Source: Dirofilaria immitis (lineage: Eukaryota > Nematoda > Chromadorea > Rhabditida > Onchocercidae). From it: 64,000 nucleotides of DNA. The position numbers were made by a program, and so were the translations under genes. Positions 41,930 through 52,244 of this stretch are shown here, piece after piece. Numbering within the stretch: the stretch's first letter is position 1; each line of letters opens with the position of its first letter. A model generated the notes under the pieces. It was not told the DNA's origin. It saw only the letters and a list, made by a program, of their open reading frames with translations, and made no database searches. Where the stretch lies: contig JAKNDB010000088.1 in assembly GCA_024305405.1 (NCBI GenBank), positions 1,320,001-1,384,000 on the forward strand, read 5' to 3'.

Positions 41930-42360
41930 CATCTGCATTATACGGTACATGTACCGTATCATGAGCCTATGCCATAATTTATCAAAGTGCTGATTTTTTA
42001 CATAGCACTGTACGTTTTTATTGTACAAGCTTTGTATCATAATATATATACGTTGTATCATAATACGCAGCACTAAACAAATATACGCATTAAACATAAT
42101 ATATTATATTTCTATGATTTTATCGTACTGTACTACAATACACGCTTAAATTTACTGCTATAATGTACTGCACGGTACTATCCTATAAGCATCCGCATGT
42201 AACGTATTTTACCATAAAATATCATTATACAAATATACGGCATATAATCACGATATATGCTTACAACATAAAACAATACCGTGCTGCATATATCGTATAC
42301 CTGTACCGTAATACTTTATAGCAATGTAATTGCATTCTACGTCACTATACGATAATTGTT
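41930..42360. repeat. TACGGTAC / GTACTGTA-rich degenerate repeat patch
   Basis: Words such as ATACGGTACATGTACCGTAT (palindromic, ~41940-41960), CGTACTGTACTAC, GCACGGTACT, AATACCGTGC and CCTGTACCGTAAT are packed into ~430 bp. Their density is far above the rest of the window. The content resembles 22.40-22.82 kb and 16.55-16.69 kb. Confidence 0.55.
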
Positions 42361-44270
42361 CAACTTAAGCCACTCTCTAATTTGAAACGATTTTTTCCAG
42401 GAATAAAATTTATTCTACTTTATAATTTCATAAAACGGATATAGACATATATATTTGAATATATTTTTGAAACTTCTCTTATACTACTCTAAATTTTATT
42501 TCAAAAAATTGTCTTTTAAATTTATGTGAAAATTTTATCTGTGAATAAATCTCAAGTATTTTGAGCAGAAAAATTATGTATAAAAAGATGTTTAAGAAGT
42601 TAGAATTATTAAGCAATATGTAATAAATCCTTCGATGATAACAGACTATAATATCATTTCATTTGGAAAGATTAAAATAAAAATGTGCTCAAAAGTTTCA
42701 ATTATGTCATGTAGCAAATTGCTGGCTAAAATTTGGAATTATATCGTTGTAAATTTTAGTCATATCATTCAGAAAAGTTATTTAATATCAAATTTTCTCA
42801 AAATATTATTTCACATTATCTATTTGTGCCGTGCTTTCGGATTGGCTATTGCATCGATAATTACTGCTTCATTATGCATGACTTAATTTCGAATATTGCT
42901 CAAAATTATATTATCTGCAATATGATTTACTGGAATATTCGATATGAAAAATAAAAAAATAAAATAATGACAAATGGAAATATCAGAAATCCTAAGAATT
43001 ATAAATCAATAATTTCTGCTTTTTATAAAAAAAACAAAAATATTAATTTTCAATGTAACATTTCGATAGAATTTTTCGGCAATAAACAGTCTTTTGTTCG
43101 ACGATATGTCCATTATTTAATTATAATGTTGAAATAGGAAAAACTTTTTTAACAAAAAGATTTGAAATTTCATTTTTAAACAAATAAAATTAAATTTTGC
43201 TCCATTCATTTCAAGTACTCATTGACTTATTTTATTTTGAATTTTTGTCAACAATAAATTGGTGAAATAAGTGAGAAATTTCGGTATTTGTCATGCAACA
43301 TTTGCTATCACAATTACATCAAATCCTTTAATTCAATCAGCAAAATTAGAAGAAAAATTTTTATAAATGCCGAATTTTCAATTCATTTTCAGAACTGCCA
43401 AATAATTTTGATTTCATAATATTTGGTCTATAATTTTTACCGGATTTTCGATATTTTCATCAAATTTCTAACATTTTAACATTGAATTAAATCATCATTT
43501 TTCAATTTATCCGTAAATTTAATGCATTTCCTTTTCTTTGGTTAAAATTCTAATATGATTTGATTACATTGATGTATGGTCTAAATTTTATTTCATATGT
43601 ATTATTTGTTTTAGTAATCATTAATCAATTATATTATATTTGGTGCATGCATACAATAAGCTAAAATATATTCTTCACTATTCCTCAAAGATTTCTATCT
43701 TAAAATCGATTCTGCGATTTATTTTAAATATTATTAGTTTATCATTTTTTTGCAGTACGATTGATGAGTTTTTTGGTAATCAGGGTTTCTCAAAATTTTG
43801 TTGGTAATTGGATTACTTAATTTTATTTCAAAACTAAGAGATATAAAGAAGAAATATTTAGAGAACAATGCTTGAAAAAATGATTATGAAATATTTAGAA
43901 CTGATAAGAATCATTCCTTATATTAATATTACAATCATTATTATTCATAGCATGCACCAAGCAGGATATAGTATAATAGGCAAAAATGACTTGGCTAGTT
44001 TTGTTCGATCACAATTACGGTGTGGCAGGACGAATTAATTCGATACATTTAGTTACAGTATGCAAACATCATTAAAAATTCAAAATATTGTTTTATTTGC
44101 AAATATGAATCAAAATAGGTCATTTAGAAAGAATCAGCTAATTGTAATGATACTAATATTAAAGTTGTTTTCCATTGCCAAATAATGATAGAAAAATTAT
44201 CGGAATATTTTCCGGATAATCCTAAAACTTTTATTGACAAAATAGATCATTGCATTATTGTACTTTTCGT

Positions 44271-46032
44271 TTAAGTTTGAGCTTGTGTTATTGAACTTTT
44301 CGCTTGAGTTTCAGTACCAGCATTTTTCTCCTGTTCCTCTTGTTGTTTCGTTAATTTACGAATAAGTTTTTGTCCATTTTTTCAAGATACTTTTGACATG
44401 CTTGTTTTGCAATGGGAAACTGAAATTTTTGAAAATTTCAATTTTTAAATAAAAAATAACAAATTATTTTTGTTATCATTTATCGGCAGTTCAAGTGACC
44501 TCAGAGCTGACCTCGTAATGGCGCGAGGGATCCTCACCAACAAAATCATTTTTGAATTCCAGAAATAATACGATGTGTTATTTAAGAAATCAACAATTGT
44601 TATGATTATTTATTATTTTATTTATTCACTTATTTATTTTCTCGACAAAATTAACAAACCGGAACAAGCATTATATAAAGATTACGAATTTCTTCACGTA
44701 TATACCAACAGCTAAGAATGGTTATCAAAATGATAATTGCTGACGGAATAAGATAACCAAATATGATAAGATCAAAAGCTATTGTTCTAAAATTAAACCA
44801 AAAATAATAATTTTATCTTAAAATTTCCGACTGTATTTTTATTTGCATAAATTTCTTTGCATCAAAATGCTAAAAATTTTTTAAAAATTTTGAATTTTTA
44901 TAGATTTTAAAATAAGAAGATTGATTTATTAATTAAATGCGCGATATAAAATTAAGTATTTGTCAAAATATAAATTGAAATATTTTCAAAATTTTTTTAA
45001 TTGTTTGCTTAGACTCAATAATGTAAAATAGATATTGCAAGAAAAAATATATTTTTTCTTTAAAAAGTTATTTGAAACTAATAATACTATATTTGTTATA
45101 ATAATTATCTAACGCTAGATAAAATTTTTTCAGAGATGGAAATTTTAGATCTTTTCTTACTATTAATTCTACTATGAATATATTAATATTATCACGTTTT
45201 TTCTTTTATTTTATTTTTCATAGATTAATCGAATCAGTGATATTGATTATTGATTAACATATTTCGCTTGTAATTTTACTTTTCAAATAATCGTTTAGAT
45301 TTTGCAGTTTGATAAAAATAACGAATAATGAAAGATAAATTATTTACGTAAGTGTTGTTGAAAGGTTATAAGCAAATTCATTTGCCATAGCTAATGCAAG
45401 AGGTGAAAGTCGTAATGCATCGGCGATATTATCTAATGGTTTGTTAACATCAGGCATTATATCGATCACCTGAAATTATGCAAAAAAATTTTTTCATTTA
45501 TTAAGTCTGCTTTAATGCAATTAGTAAATTCAATATGCACTCCTTGTTTGACAATTTTTTTATTTTTTTAGATTTCTCCAATCGACAAATTAATTATTAT
45601 TACTTTCATTGTTATTATTATTATTCGTTTATATTCAAAAAAGGTAAAGAATAAAAATTAGAAAAAAGAAAAATTAACACTTCTTCAAATGTAAATAATG
45701 CTCCTGCATATCGTGCAAATGCAACAGCAATATCCAAACTTGTACAATCAGTTTCATCAATCGTTGAAATTATTATAAAAAATAATACAGTACCTGAATT
45801 AATGTAATTGTTGCAAAATTTTGATTAATTACCAAAAAAATTCGAAAAATTAAAATTATGGTAATTTCTTTATATTATATAAAAATTTGAAAATAATTTA
45901 ATTTACAAATTGACAATAATATCTATCCAATTAATACATTTTGAAACCATTTTTTCTTTGTTTTTTTAACAAAGGAGAATGAATAAATACAGCCGTACGA
46001 AAGATATATAGAAATGATGAATGATATTCCAT
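44271..46032 (-). CDS. Five-exon gene for a ~198-aa membrane protein, family not recognised
   Basis: Minus-strand exons: 46032-45948, 45793-45681, 45469-45348, 44786-44660 and 44419-44271. All junctions are GT/AG with agreeing phases. The protein starts MEYHSSFLYIFRTAVFIHS. It has a short hydrophobic stretch (TVLFFIIISTI, ~30-40), an amphipathic middle with LDNIADALRLSPLALAMA, and one clear transmembrane helix (~110-135, IIFGYLIPSAIIILITILSCW). The tail is charged and Gln/Glu-rich (LTKQQEEQEKNAGTETQAKS), probably cytosolic. Exon 4 could also be read through to a stop at 44651; the donor CCG|GTTTGT is preferred because the next acceptor continues in phase into a coding-like exon. The last exon is one base short in an A run (plus-strand T run 44367-44371), which shifts the frame after YLEKMDKN. 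Exon 1 is the least certain because its ATG has no acceptor close upstream. No function is assigned. Confidence 0.68.
44367..44371 (-). other. Single-base frameshift in the last exon of the membrane-protein gene
   Basis: The coding-strand A5 run should be A6 to join the two open halves of the exon. With it the exon is 50 codons including a TAA stop; as written it stops after 22 codons. Confidence 0.65.
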
Positions 46033-46192
46033 TGAAATTAGTTTTTCTTTTATTTTAAATGTTTATAACAATAATTTACAAGTATTAATTTAAAAAAAAA
46101 AACAATATTGCATGAGTTATATCACTAAATCGTTAAATCATATGATAAGAAATAAGAAATTAAAAAAAAATTTTGATAGAAATTTCAATTAA

Positions 46193-46327
46193 CTACTTAT
46201 AGATTGATGCACTTTGTAATTTCGTCATTAAGACCTTAATTCCAGTTGCTTCTAATTTCGATGTTTGTTCAATCTGATCCATGTGCATTTGCGACTGTTT
46301 CTTTATTATGTTTGTAAGTGCTTTGAT
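46193..46327 (-). CDS. Orphan 3'-terminal exon of an unidentified minus-strand gene
   Basis: After an acceptor (GAATTTTATAG) ending at 46328 there are 44 open codons and a TAG stop. The peptide is polar and helical (for example IKALTNIIKKQSQMHMDQIE), with balanced codon use unlike the flanking AT-rich DNA. Upstream exons on the minus strand were not found; they would have to lie beyond 46.3 kb, towards the BEL/Pao insertion. An alternative is that it is an upstream exon of the 44.3-46.0 kb gene through a non-standard donor (A|GTGCAT), in which case exon 1 of that gene would be wrong. Confidence 0.4.
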   Translation of the reverse strand: MKALTNIIKKQSQMHMDQIEQTSKLEATGIKVLMTKLQSASIYK

Positions 46328-46352
46328 CTATAAAATTCGTTATTTCCGTCTT

Positions 46353-46675
46353 TTGTATCATTGTCTTTTCTAGTTAAGATATATTAAATATTGTTAATTA
46401 ATTAATTTTTTTGTTGGATGATTTTATTTTTTACATATGTATTTGGTAAGGAAAATGTTTATTGCGAACATATTTGTGTAACAATTTTTTTATTTATGAA
46501 GATGAAATTCATATATATGTATATATATCATCGAGAAAAGACAAAGACAATGATACAAAAGCAAAAGAAAAGAACAGTTGTGAGCAAATTTGCTAATTAA
46601 TTTGATTTCAACACTTATGATAAGTAAATTTTTTCGCGAACTAATTTTATTTTAACAACTGTTCTTTTCTTTTTT
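46353..46675. repeat. Short nested inverted repeats
   Basis: TTTTGTATCATTGTCTTT (46353-46371) is the reverse complement of AAAGACAATGATACAAAA (46543-46560). AAAAGAAAAGAACAGTTGT (46562-46580) is the reverse complement of ACAACTGTTCTTTTCTTTT (46653-46671). Two adjacent stems in 320 bp suggest a fold-back repeat. Confidence 0.5.
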
Positions 46676-46955
46676 TTCATTTTTGAATCACAGGTACCAA
46701 TAAGTACAATCATTCATAATTTTACTTATCCGATGCATACAGCAACTTCTGGTTGCTCAAACAATATTAGATAAGCAATTAGTATCAATTTTAAATTGCA
46801 ATAAATATCTAGAGAATGTATATATCTAGTCATAAAAACTAGATAAAATTACATTTAGCTTAGACCTTTAATAATTCAAAATTTCTCGAGAGTTTGATTG
46901 TAAAAAGGTAAATGTAATTTGGTTTTATTTTGTTATCTTTGGTTTCTTTTTCAAG

Positions 46956-47194
46956 TATCAATTACGTAATACAGGATTAATTGATAATAATTATACGATG
47001 GATTGTCAAGGATTAATCAATAGTAATCGATTAGAGTTACAACAATCGATAGTATCATCGAATAATAATAATAACAATGATATAGGAAATAAAAAATATT
47101 GTCAACAAGAAAAATCTGTTCAAAATTTGAATCAAATGATACTATCGCTATTCTGATTCCAATCAACGATTAGCGCATGCTTCGATATTAGCAG
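46956..47194 (+). pseudogene. Possible Gln/Asn-rich exon with an internal frame change
   Basis: After an acceptor (TTCTTTTTCAAG) an open frame runs YQLRNTGLIDNNYTMDCQ into an Asn/Gln-rich stretch (SSNNNNNND) and stops at 47154. Overlapping it, a second frame reads YSDSNQRLAHASILAG up to a good donor (G|GTTAAT) after 47194. The join between the frames is not at a homopolymer, unlike the other frameshifts here. This could be the remaining exon of a gene broken by the retroelement insertion to its right, or a chance frame. No family was recognised. Confidence 0.3.
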
Positions 47195-47590
47195 GTTAAT
47201 TATCCCTTCGTTTTTCACTCATTTCTAAAACCGGTATTTTTGGAAATATAATAATTAAAAATTCTCAAATATTGTGTATAACATAATAAATACATATGTG
47301 ATTTCCTCTTATTCTCGAACTATTAAATAAATCAGTATTCATATTGAATTCCATATCAAACATTCTTTTACAGTACTTTTTGATTATATTTATTAAATAA
47401 AATCATCATTTTATAATTTCGCTGCTAATTCATTAAAAAAGCACTTAAATTGTAAAACACACATATTCATTGAGATATTATTTATATTTATTAAATAATA
47501 AAAATTTTTTATTCCATTAAATAAAAATAATAACGAAATGTTAGCGTACAAAAACAAAAAAGACAGCCAAAAATCTTTGATGTGACGTAT
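47195..47590. other. AT-rich stretch before the retroelement region
   Basis: Nothing recognisable. TTATTTATATTTATTAAATAA-type runs repeat at ~47390 and ~47480. Confidence 0.4.
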
Positions 47591-47599
47591 CCGTTATAT

Positions 47600-48088
47600 C
47601 TGTAGTTATTAATACGAAAAGGACGCCAAAATTTTTTGCGTTACAACATGGTACACAGAATTGCAAATTCATTATTTTCACTTAAGCTCCAATTGTTGCC
47701 AAAAGCAAAATCCAAAGATATCAATCTCAAACTTGGGTACTTGAAGCTTAATATCAATGATATCAGTAAAAAGTTCAAAGACGATAAAATAATCCAGAAG
47801 AAGGAGAATAGAAAAGGATTCCGATTTTTAGCAGGTCCAGCCGACTTCGTCAAGTATAGCTTTTAAATGGTTTAAAATTTGGACCCTTTTCTTTCATAGG
47901 TGGAGGAATAGGGTCTTTGTTAGCCTGTGGGAAATATAGCTCCAAAGACAAAAGCGGAGAATTCTAATTTACATCTTTATACAATAAATGGACATGTACA
48001 ATATATTATGTGAAATCCAACGCAAAGGAATCATTATTTTCCCTGATTTCCTTGTTCTGTTAGAGATTTTGCGAAACCCATATTTTCA
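47600..48088 (-). mobile_element. Putative retroelement-derived segment left of the inverted repeat
   Basis: Composition is less AT-rich than the DNA to its left, and frames are open on both strands over ~210-230 bp (47636-47866 plus, 47641-47853 minus). In one minus-strand frame the peptide IKLQVPKFEIDIFG...FW recalls the start of BEL/Pao Gag (xKLPKFEIxxFxGxxxxWxxFW), but the match is short and weak. It could belong to the same decayed BEL/Pao family as the neighbouring pieces. It is not in the expected gag-protease order relative to the adjacent arm. Confidence 0.3.
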
Positions 48089-48221
48089 TTTATCACGGAA
48101 ATCTTTCGCAATTTATTCGCGACAATTTGATAAAATTTATTTGATTTTGTTTCATTCTTTTCTTTTCACATGCATAATTTTTCATATGGAAGAGAATATG
48201 AGCTATTGACATTTTTATTGT

Positions 48222-49023
48222 ATTCCCCGCTATAGTCCGGAAAATACCAGGCACACTAAAGTTTAGGAGTCCGGAAAATACCAGGTATGTTAAATTCAGG
48301 ATAAAGAACCGCATGTCTTCTAGTAATTATTGGCAAACTAATTCCTTTCCTTTATTGAATTCTTTTAAGTTTCACGTTTCGCTTGATCGATATTATCTTT
48401 TATCAGCAACGAAGATGGTGGTAAAGATAATTGCTATCCTTCATCCAAAGAGTCTATCACGATTGCTTGCTTATTATTTGTTGGATTGATAATTGTTACA
48501 TCTTTACATAGCAAAATAACTGTTTTTTTACTATCATTTTCATTTACTAATGCAGCCGTACTTGCTGGAGTTTCATTTCTCTTTTTTTCATTTATTTTTC
48601 CTTTTATCCTATGTTGTCATTTTCATCTCTTTGAGATGTTTTGCACAATGCAGAACTGTCCTTACCCATCCAATGAAAGCATACTTTTTTGTAGTTTCAT
48701 TTTGAGCTGTCATGTTTTCTCGAACATCTGCCAAAAAGATTTTGATTTTGGTTCTTTGGGATTTTTAGATGTTAATAATTTTTTTAGTTTTGTTTTATGG
48801 TAATGTAGGATGGTGCTATAAGTACTGTTTTTAATAATCGTATTGGTGGTTTTTGTATTTTTTTTTTTGATGGTTTTATTTTATTTTTATGGGTCATTTT
48901 TTTCCATCAGTTTCTTGGTTCTTTGTTGATTTTTATTGCTTTTTTTTATCTGCTTTTCTTATGGGTGGACAATATCCTTTTGGTAATTGGTTGTATAAGG
49001 CTATAGCTGTTCCTACTCCTGTT
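48222..49023 (-). pseudogene. BEL/Pao gag zinc-knuckle and protease remnant (left arm)
   Basis: Mirror image of 56310-57110. Read on the minus strand it gives Cys/His knuckle-like pieces (KVCFHWMGKDSSALCKTSQR), then a protease-like segment (VILLCKDVTIINP, then AIVIDSLDEG where BEL/Pao proteases have a D-S/T-G active site). It is interrupted by stops and frame changes. The motif TCCGGAAAATACCAGG occurs twice (48236 and 48270) near its 3' end. Confidence 0.7.
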
Positions 49024-49073
49024 AGTTGCTTGGTTCATAGTAGTACTCCTGTTAGTTGCTTGGTTCATAGTAG
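49014..49073. repeat. 30-bp perfect tandem duplication (left arm)
   Basis: TACTCCTGTTAGTTGCTTGG plus TTCATAGTAG occurs twice head to tail. The inverted copy is in the right arm (~56260-56319). Confidence 0.9.
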
Positions 49074-49125
49074 TATCCTGTATAATGGTTTAAAACCATC
49101 ATCATTTAAACCATTATACAGGATA
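49074..49125. repeat. 21-bp perfect hairpin (left arm)
   Basis: TATCCTGTATAATGGTTTAAA (49074-49094) and its exact reverse complement (49105-49125) flank a 10-base loop (ACCATCATCA). The same hairpin lies in the right arm at ~56208-56259. Confidence 0.92.
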
Positions 49126-50448
49126 TTCGAAATATTCGTCCAAATCATCAGATTGTGCTTTTTCTAGTCATTGAACCACTTATATTCTCATCTGCGTTCC
49201 AACGATGAATCTGATAATTCTGTTCTCATCTAATTGTTGCTGCAATATTATTTCTTATTTTAATTTAGAAAAATTATTTATTTAAAGGTTTTGTAACAAA
49301 TATTTTCACTCTATTTCTGGTGTTTATTGACTTAATCAAATTTTCCACGAATTGTAATATTCTGTTCTAAATTTTGCTGCAATAGTAATCCAATATATGA
49401 AAATTATTCATTGCCGAATGTAATATAGCAATGATTTTTGATCGGGAATTATGAAAAATGAAATATATCACATTTAAAGTCTGATTTTTGGAATTGAAAC
49501 TTTGTTAATCTGATTTCCCCATTAACAATAAAGGCACGAATAGCTATGCTATTGTGTATTGATCCACACTATTACTTTGTTGTAACTATGAATAAAATTT
49601 TATTGCAATAACAAATAGAGAAAACGTAAACTTTGATCAAATATTATTAGAAAATAAAATAACAAAAAAATTCAAAAGAATAATAAGCCAAGAAATGTTT
49701 AGTATTCAAAAATATTAAAAAGACAAAAAGCCTCTGATGAATAGTTTGAAGTATAAAATGTTACTACCAACTCAAATTTTTATGAAAACAAGCTTTGCTA
49801 TCAATCTTTTGAATACATATTAATGATAAGTTTTATTACCGACTTTCAAGCCTAAATTTTTGTTTTTATTTGAAATCTCTTCCTTTTATTAAAGCTTTAT
49901 AGAATCTTTCTCAATAAATCAATATGAAATTTCTTATCGATAACATATTGAGCAGAGATATCGTTAAAGATTGGGAATTAATTGCTACAAAGGTTGTGCA
50001 ATAACCACATTGGAAAATCATATACCAATTATCACAACATTTTAAAAATATACGAAATAAAGCAATGTAAATGATTCCTTCAGTTACAGATAATTTCGAA
50101 TTTTTATTCTAAATATTCCCCATATTGAATTATTTGCATATTGCAATAATTCACCGATGGCTTCACATTATTTTACAATAAAAGAATTAATTGAAATTTC
50201 GATTTTAACACAGATATTTATAATTCGATGGTTTTTTTTTGATTCAACTAGCAACTAAATAGTAATTATTATGCAAAAGTATAAAAACGGTTCCTTCTTT
50301 AATGGTTGTGTTGCTGGAATGGTTAGTTCTCTTTTAAAAATTTGTAATTATATATTTTTCTAAAATGATTTTCAGAACTCCGTAATAAACCTTTCTCGTT
50401 CAAGCACTTATTGTTTGTAGGTCGAAGTTATCCGCGAATCGGATCAGC
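49126..50448. other. AT-rich interior of the left arm, no gene recognised
   Basis: No long frame and no protein similarity was recognised. The same sequence recurs inverted in the right arm (~54884-56207). Confidence 0.4.
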
Positions 50449-51449
50449 ATGTTATTTTTCTACTATTTTGCAATCATTACCTTGCCATTATATATCGCAC
50501 AAACACCAGTAAGTAAATAAATCATTATTTTTAGTATAAAAATATCCATAATTTTTATATTTTTATTTAATCAAGAACGAACAGAATTCTTTTGTAGAAA
50601 AAAGTGCGAATTAACACAGTCTTTACTATTCTCTCAATTTAACTCGTTGCATTCGAAGCATCGATATTTCACAAAACATTCTATAGCATAATATCAATGT
50701 ATAATACTACAAAATTTTATATAATTAATTTCTGTATGATTCTAGGCCACCAATTTATCATTATTTTCATTGCATTCACATTATCATTTCCTTTCAAATC
50801 AGCAATATAAAAATAGTGAAATTCGTACCCTTTTCAAATCATTACTATATCTGAACTGTTTCTGAATTTTATTAGTAACTAAATAGTGATACTAATGTCT
50901 TCGTTCATCAAAGATCGCACGATGCTGTCTGTAAATTCTACTTATTGAAAATATTCATCTAACCATATATTATAAATCATTTTCTACTATTTCAGATATC
51001 AAATAAAAACGATCAATTAATTCAAGCAATTGACATATGTAGTAAGCAATTGCAATACTCATCCGATCTTCACGCTTATAGTAGGACATATTGAAAATTC
51101 GTTATGTAATATATGTGGGAATCAATATAATTATAGCAGTAGCCTTCAAAAACATACAAGGACAATTCATAAAAACGAAAAAAATTCAAATGTGGTACAT
51201 GCGGTGAGCGATTCTCATGTCGATGCAGTCAGCAACCTCACAATAACATGCATACGGACAAAAAGAATTTGAATGCAATATATGTGGCAGAAAATACGAA
51301 TATCTGCATAGCATGAAAGCTCATATGCGAATAAAGCATACGAACAAAAAGAATTCAAATGTGATGAATGCGACAAAGTTTACAACCGAAATTATAGTTT
51401 GAAAAGACACAAGAGAATGATGCATAAAATTCTACCAAAAGTTCTATAG
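50449..51449 (+). pseudogene. Decayed gene: signal-peptide exon plus C2H2 zinc-finger exon (left arm)
   Basis: Exon 1 (50449-50508) encodes MLFFYYFAIITLPLYIAQTP, a good signal peptide, and ends at a consensus donor GTAAGT. Exon 2 starts after TTTCAG at 50996 in phase. It holds four C2H2 fingers plus a degenerate first one. Intact signatures include CNICGNQYNYSSSLQKHTRT..H, CGTCGERFSCRCSQQPHNNMH, CNICGRKYEYLHSMKAHMRI..H and CDECDKVYNRNYSLKRHKRM..H. The fingers lie in different frames, with shifts at short A runs (for example AAAAAAATTC near 51180 and AAAAAGAATTC near 51345), and the last frame stops at TAG 51447-51449. Fingers joined to a signal peptide would be odd for a nuclear factor. The protein might be secreted, or the first exon may be a mitochondrial or alternative leader. 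The frameshifts could be decay or homopolymer sequencing errors. Confidence 0.6.
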
Positions 51450-51833
51450 TGAACTCTTTGATGCTGACGATAGGCGATGATATCTTTGAAACAGATATTT
51501 TAATAAAAAAATAATTTAAGTTGCAGGGCTATAAATTTTTATATTGTGATGAATTAAATTATATTTACTATCCTTTATCGTTACCATTATATTGTGAGTG
51601 TCAAATAGTGATTGATGAAACTGAATGGAAAATTTTGATTGATAGTGGAATAGAACTGCATGTTTCATTTCGTACTTCCTATATTATTTTATTCTGTTAT
51701 GAGAGTATTCATTTCATTGGTCATTTTCATTACAATTCGATTTTCTTATTTTCTTTCATATTGAAAATTAATAAAATTAGTAAATTAAATTGTTTCGTAT
51801 AATGCATGAAGGATTTACTACAATTCAAAAATG

Positions 51834-52222
51834 AATGTAATTGGTAATGGTAGAAGAGAAAGCAATAAGGAAATTACTATGCCACGCATGACAAACACTT
51901 ATATGTTACAGGAAAGTATACACCAGAAGAAATAATATCTAACATAAAGAAAGGTCTATATGGAATAAATTTCACTGGTGAGCAAGTTAATACAACGTCA
52001 GGAAAATTTGCTTTCTCATCTTCATAGGCTTATTTAACAGAAAATGGTAGAGATACATAGCCAATCAAAGGGCGACACTGATTGCGACGGCTAGTGCTGC
52101 TTAAAAAATACCAATGGTTGGCAGCGATTTAAAATTAGACCGCAGTGTAGGTAGATGCTCGAAGAACGGACAAAGCATACCAACCTTGACTGTTGGTCAA
52201 CCAGCAGGATTATATAAGGTAT
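51834..52222 (+). pseudogene. tldD: Wolbachia-like tldD fragment in the nuclear genome, decayed
   Basis: The spacer opens in a frame reading GNGRRESNKEITMPRMTNTY. After a shift it continues GKYTPEEIISNIKKGLYGIN, then the QVNTTSGKFAFSSS segment. After further stops and shifts it ends [15 protein letters not shown]..., [14 protein letters not shown]. This is the C-terminal half of bacterial TldD (conserved GRRES..MPRMTNTYM, YTPEEII, TSGKF.FS and VG.DL.LD motifs), which with TldE/PmbA forms a zinc protease. Several in-frame stops and at least two frameshifts make it non-functional. Bacterial ancestry in a filarial nuclear context points to Wolbachia DNA transferred long ago. The fragment begins at the inner edge of the left arm. 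Confidence 0.85.
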
Positions 52223-52244
52223 CTTTTATCATTTGAAAAAGGCC

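Larger units (their letters stand above)
23022..44270. other. ~21-kb gene-poor AT-rich region
   Basis: I read both strands and found no set of phase-consistent exons. Open frames present (26226-26423, 28708-28989, 33694-33924, 37507-37983, 42635-42886) are AT-rich or CT-repeat translations. Recognisable contents are two trinucleotide microsatellites, GA-rich tracts, a tandem repeat near 34.5-34.9 kb and a TACGGTAC-rich patch near 42 kb. Two slightly GC-richer islands (~30,000-30,110 and ~43,940-44,060) have short frames on both strands and remain undecided. A few isolated small exons could be hidden. Confidence 0.5.
48089..51833. repeat. Left arm of a 3.7-kb inverted repeat
   Basis: Positions x and ~105,332 - x are reverse complements from 48089/57243 in to 51833/53499. 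The predicted frames at 51030-51272 and 51521-51802 are identical, residue for residue, to minus-strand frames at 54060-54302 and 53530-53811. Where I compared the arms directly I saw no substitutions. I saw six one-base length differences, all in homopolymers (near 48226, 48433, 48585, 49870, 50563 and 50591). The arm holds a gag-protease remnant facing left and a zinc-finger gene remnant facing right. Confidence 0.93.

Noticed and set aside
42635..42886. 83-codon plus-strand open frame
   Set aside because: No domain or splice sites; the GC-richer end is open in three frames, so coding strand and reality cannot be decided.
43940..44060. GC-richer island with the plus-strand frame MTWLVLFDHNYGVAGRINSI
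   Set aside because: 29 codons, and both strands are open over the same stretch; no splice evidence.
48486..49167. Plus-strand frames of 105 and 92 aa in the left arm
   Set aside because: Hydrophobic antisense shadows of the gag-protease remnant; the opposite strand carries the recognisable zinc knuckles and protease.
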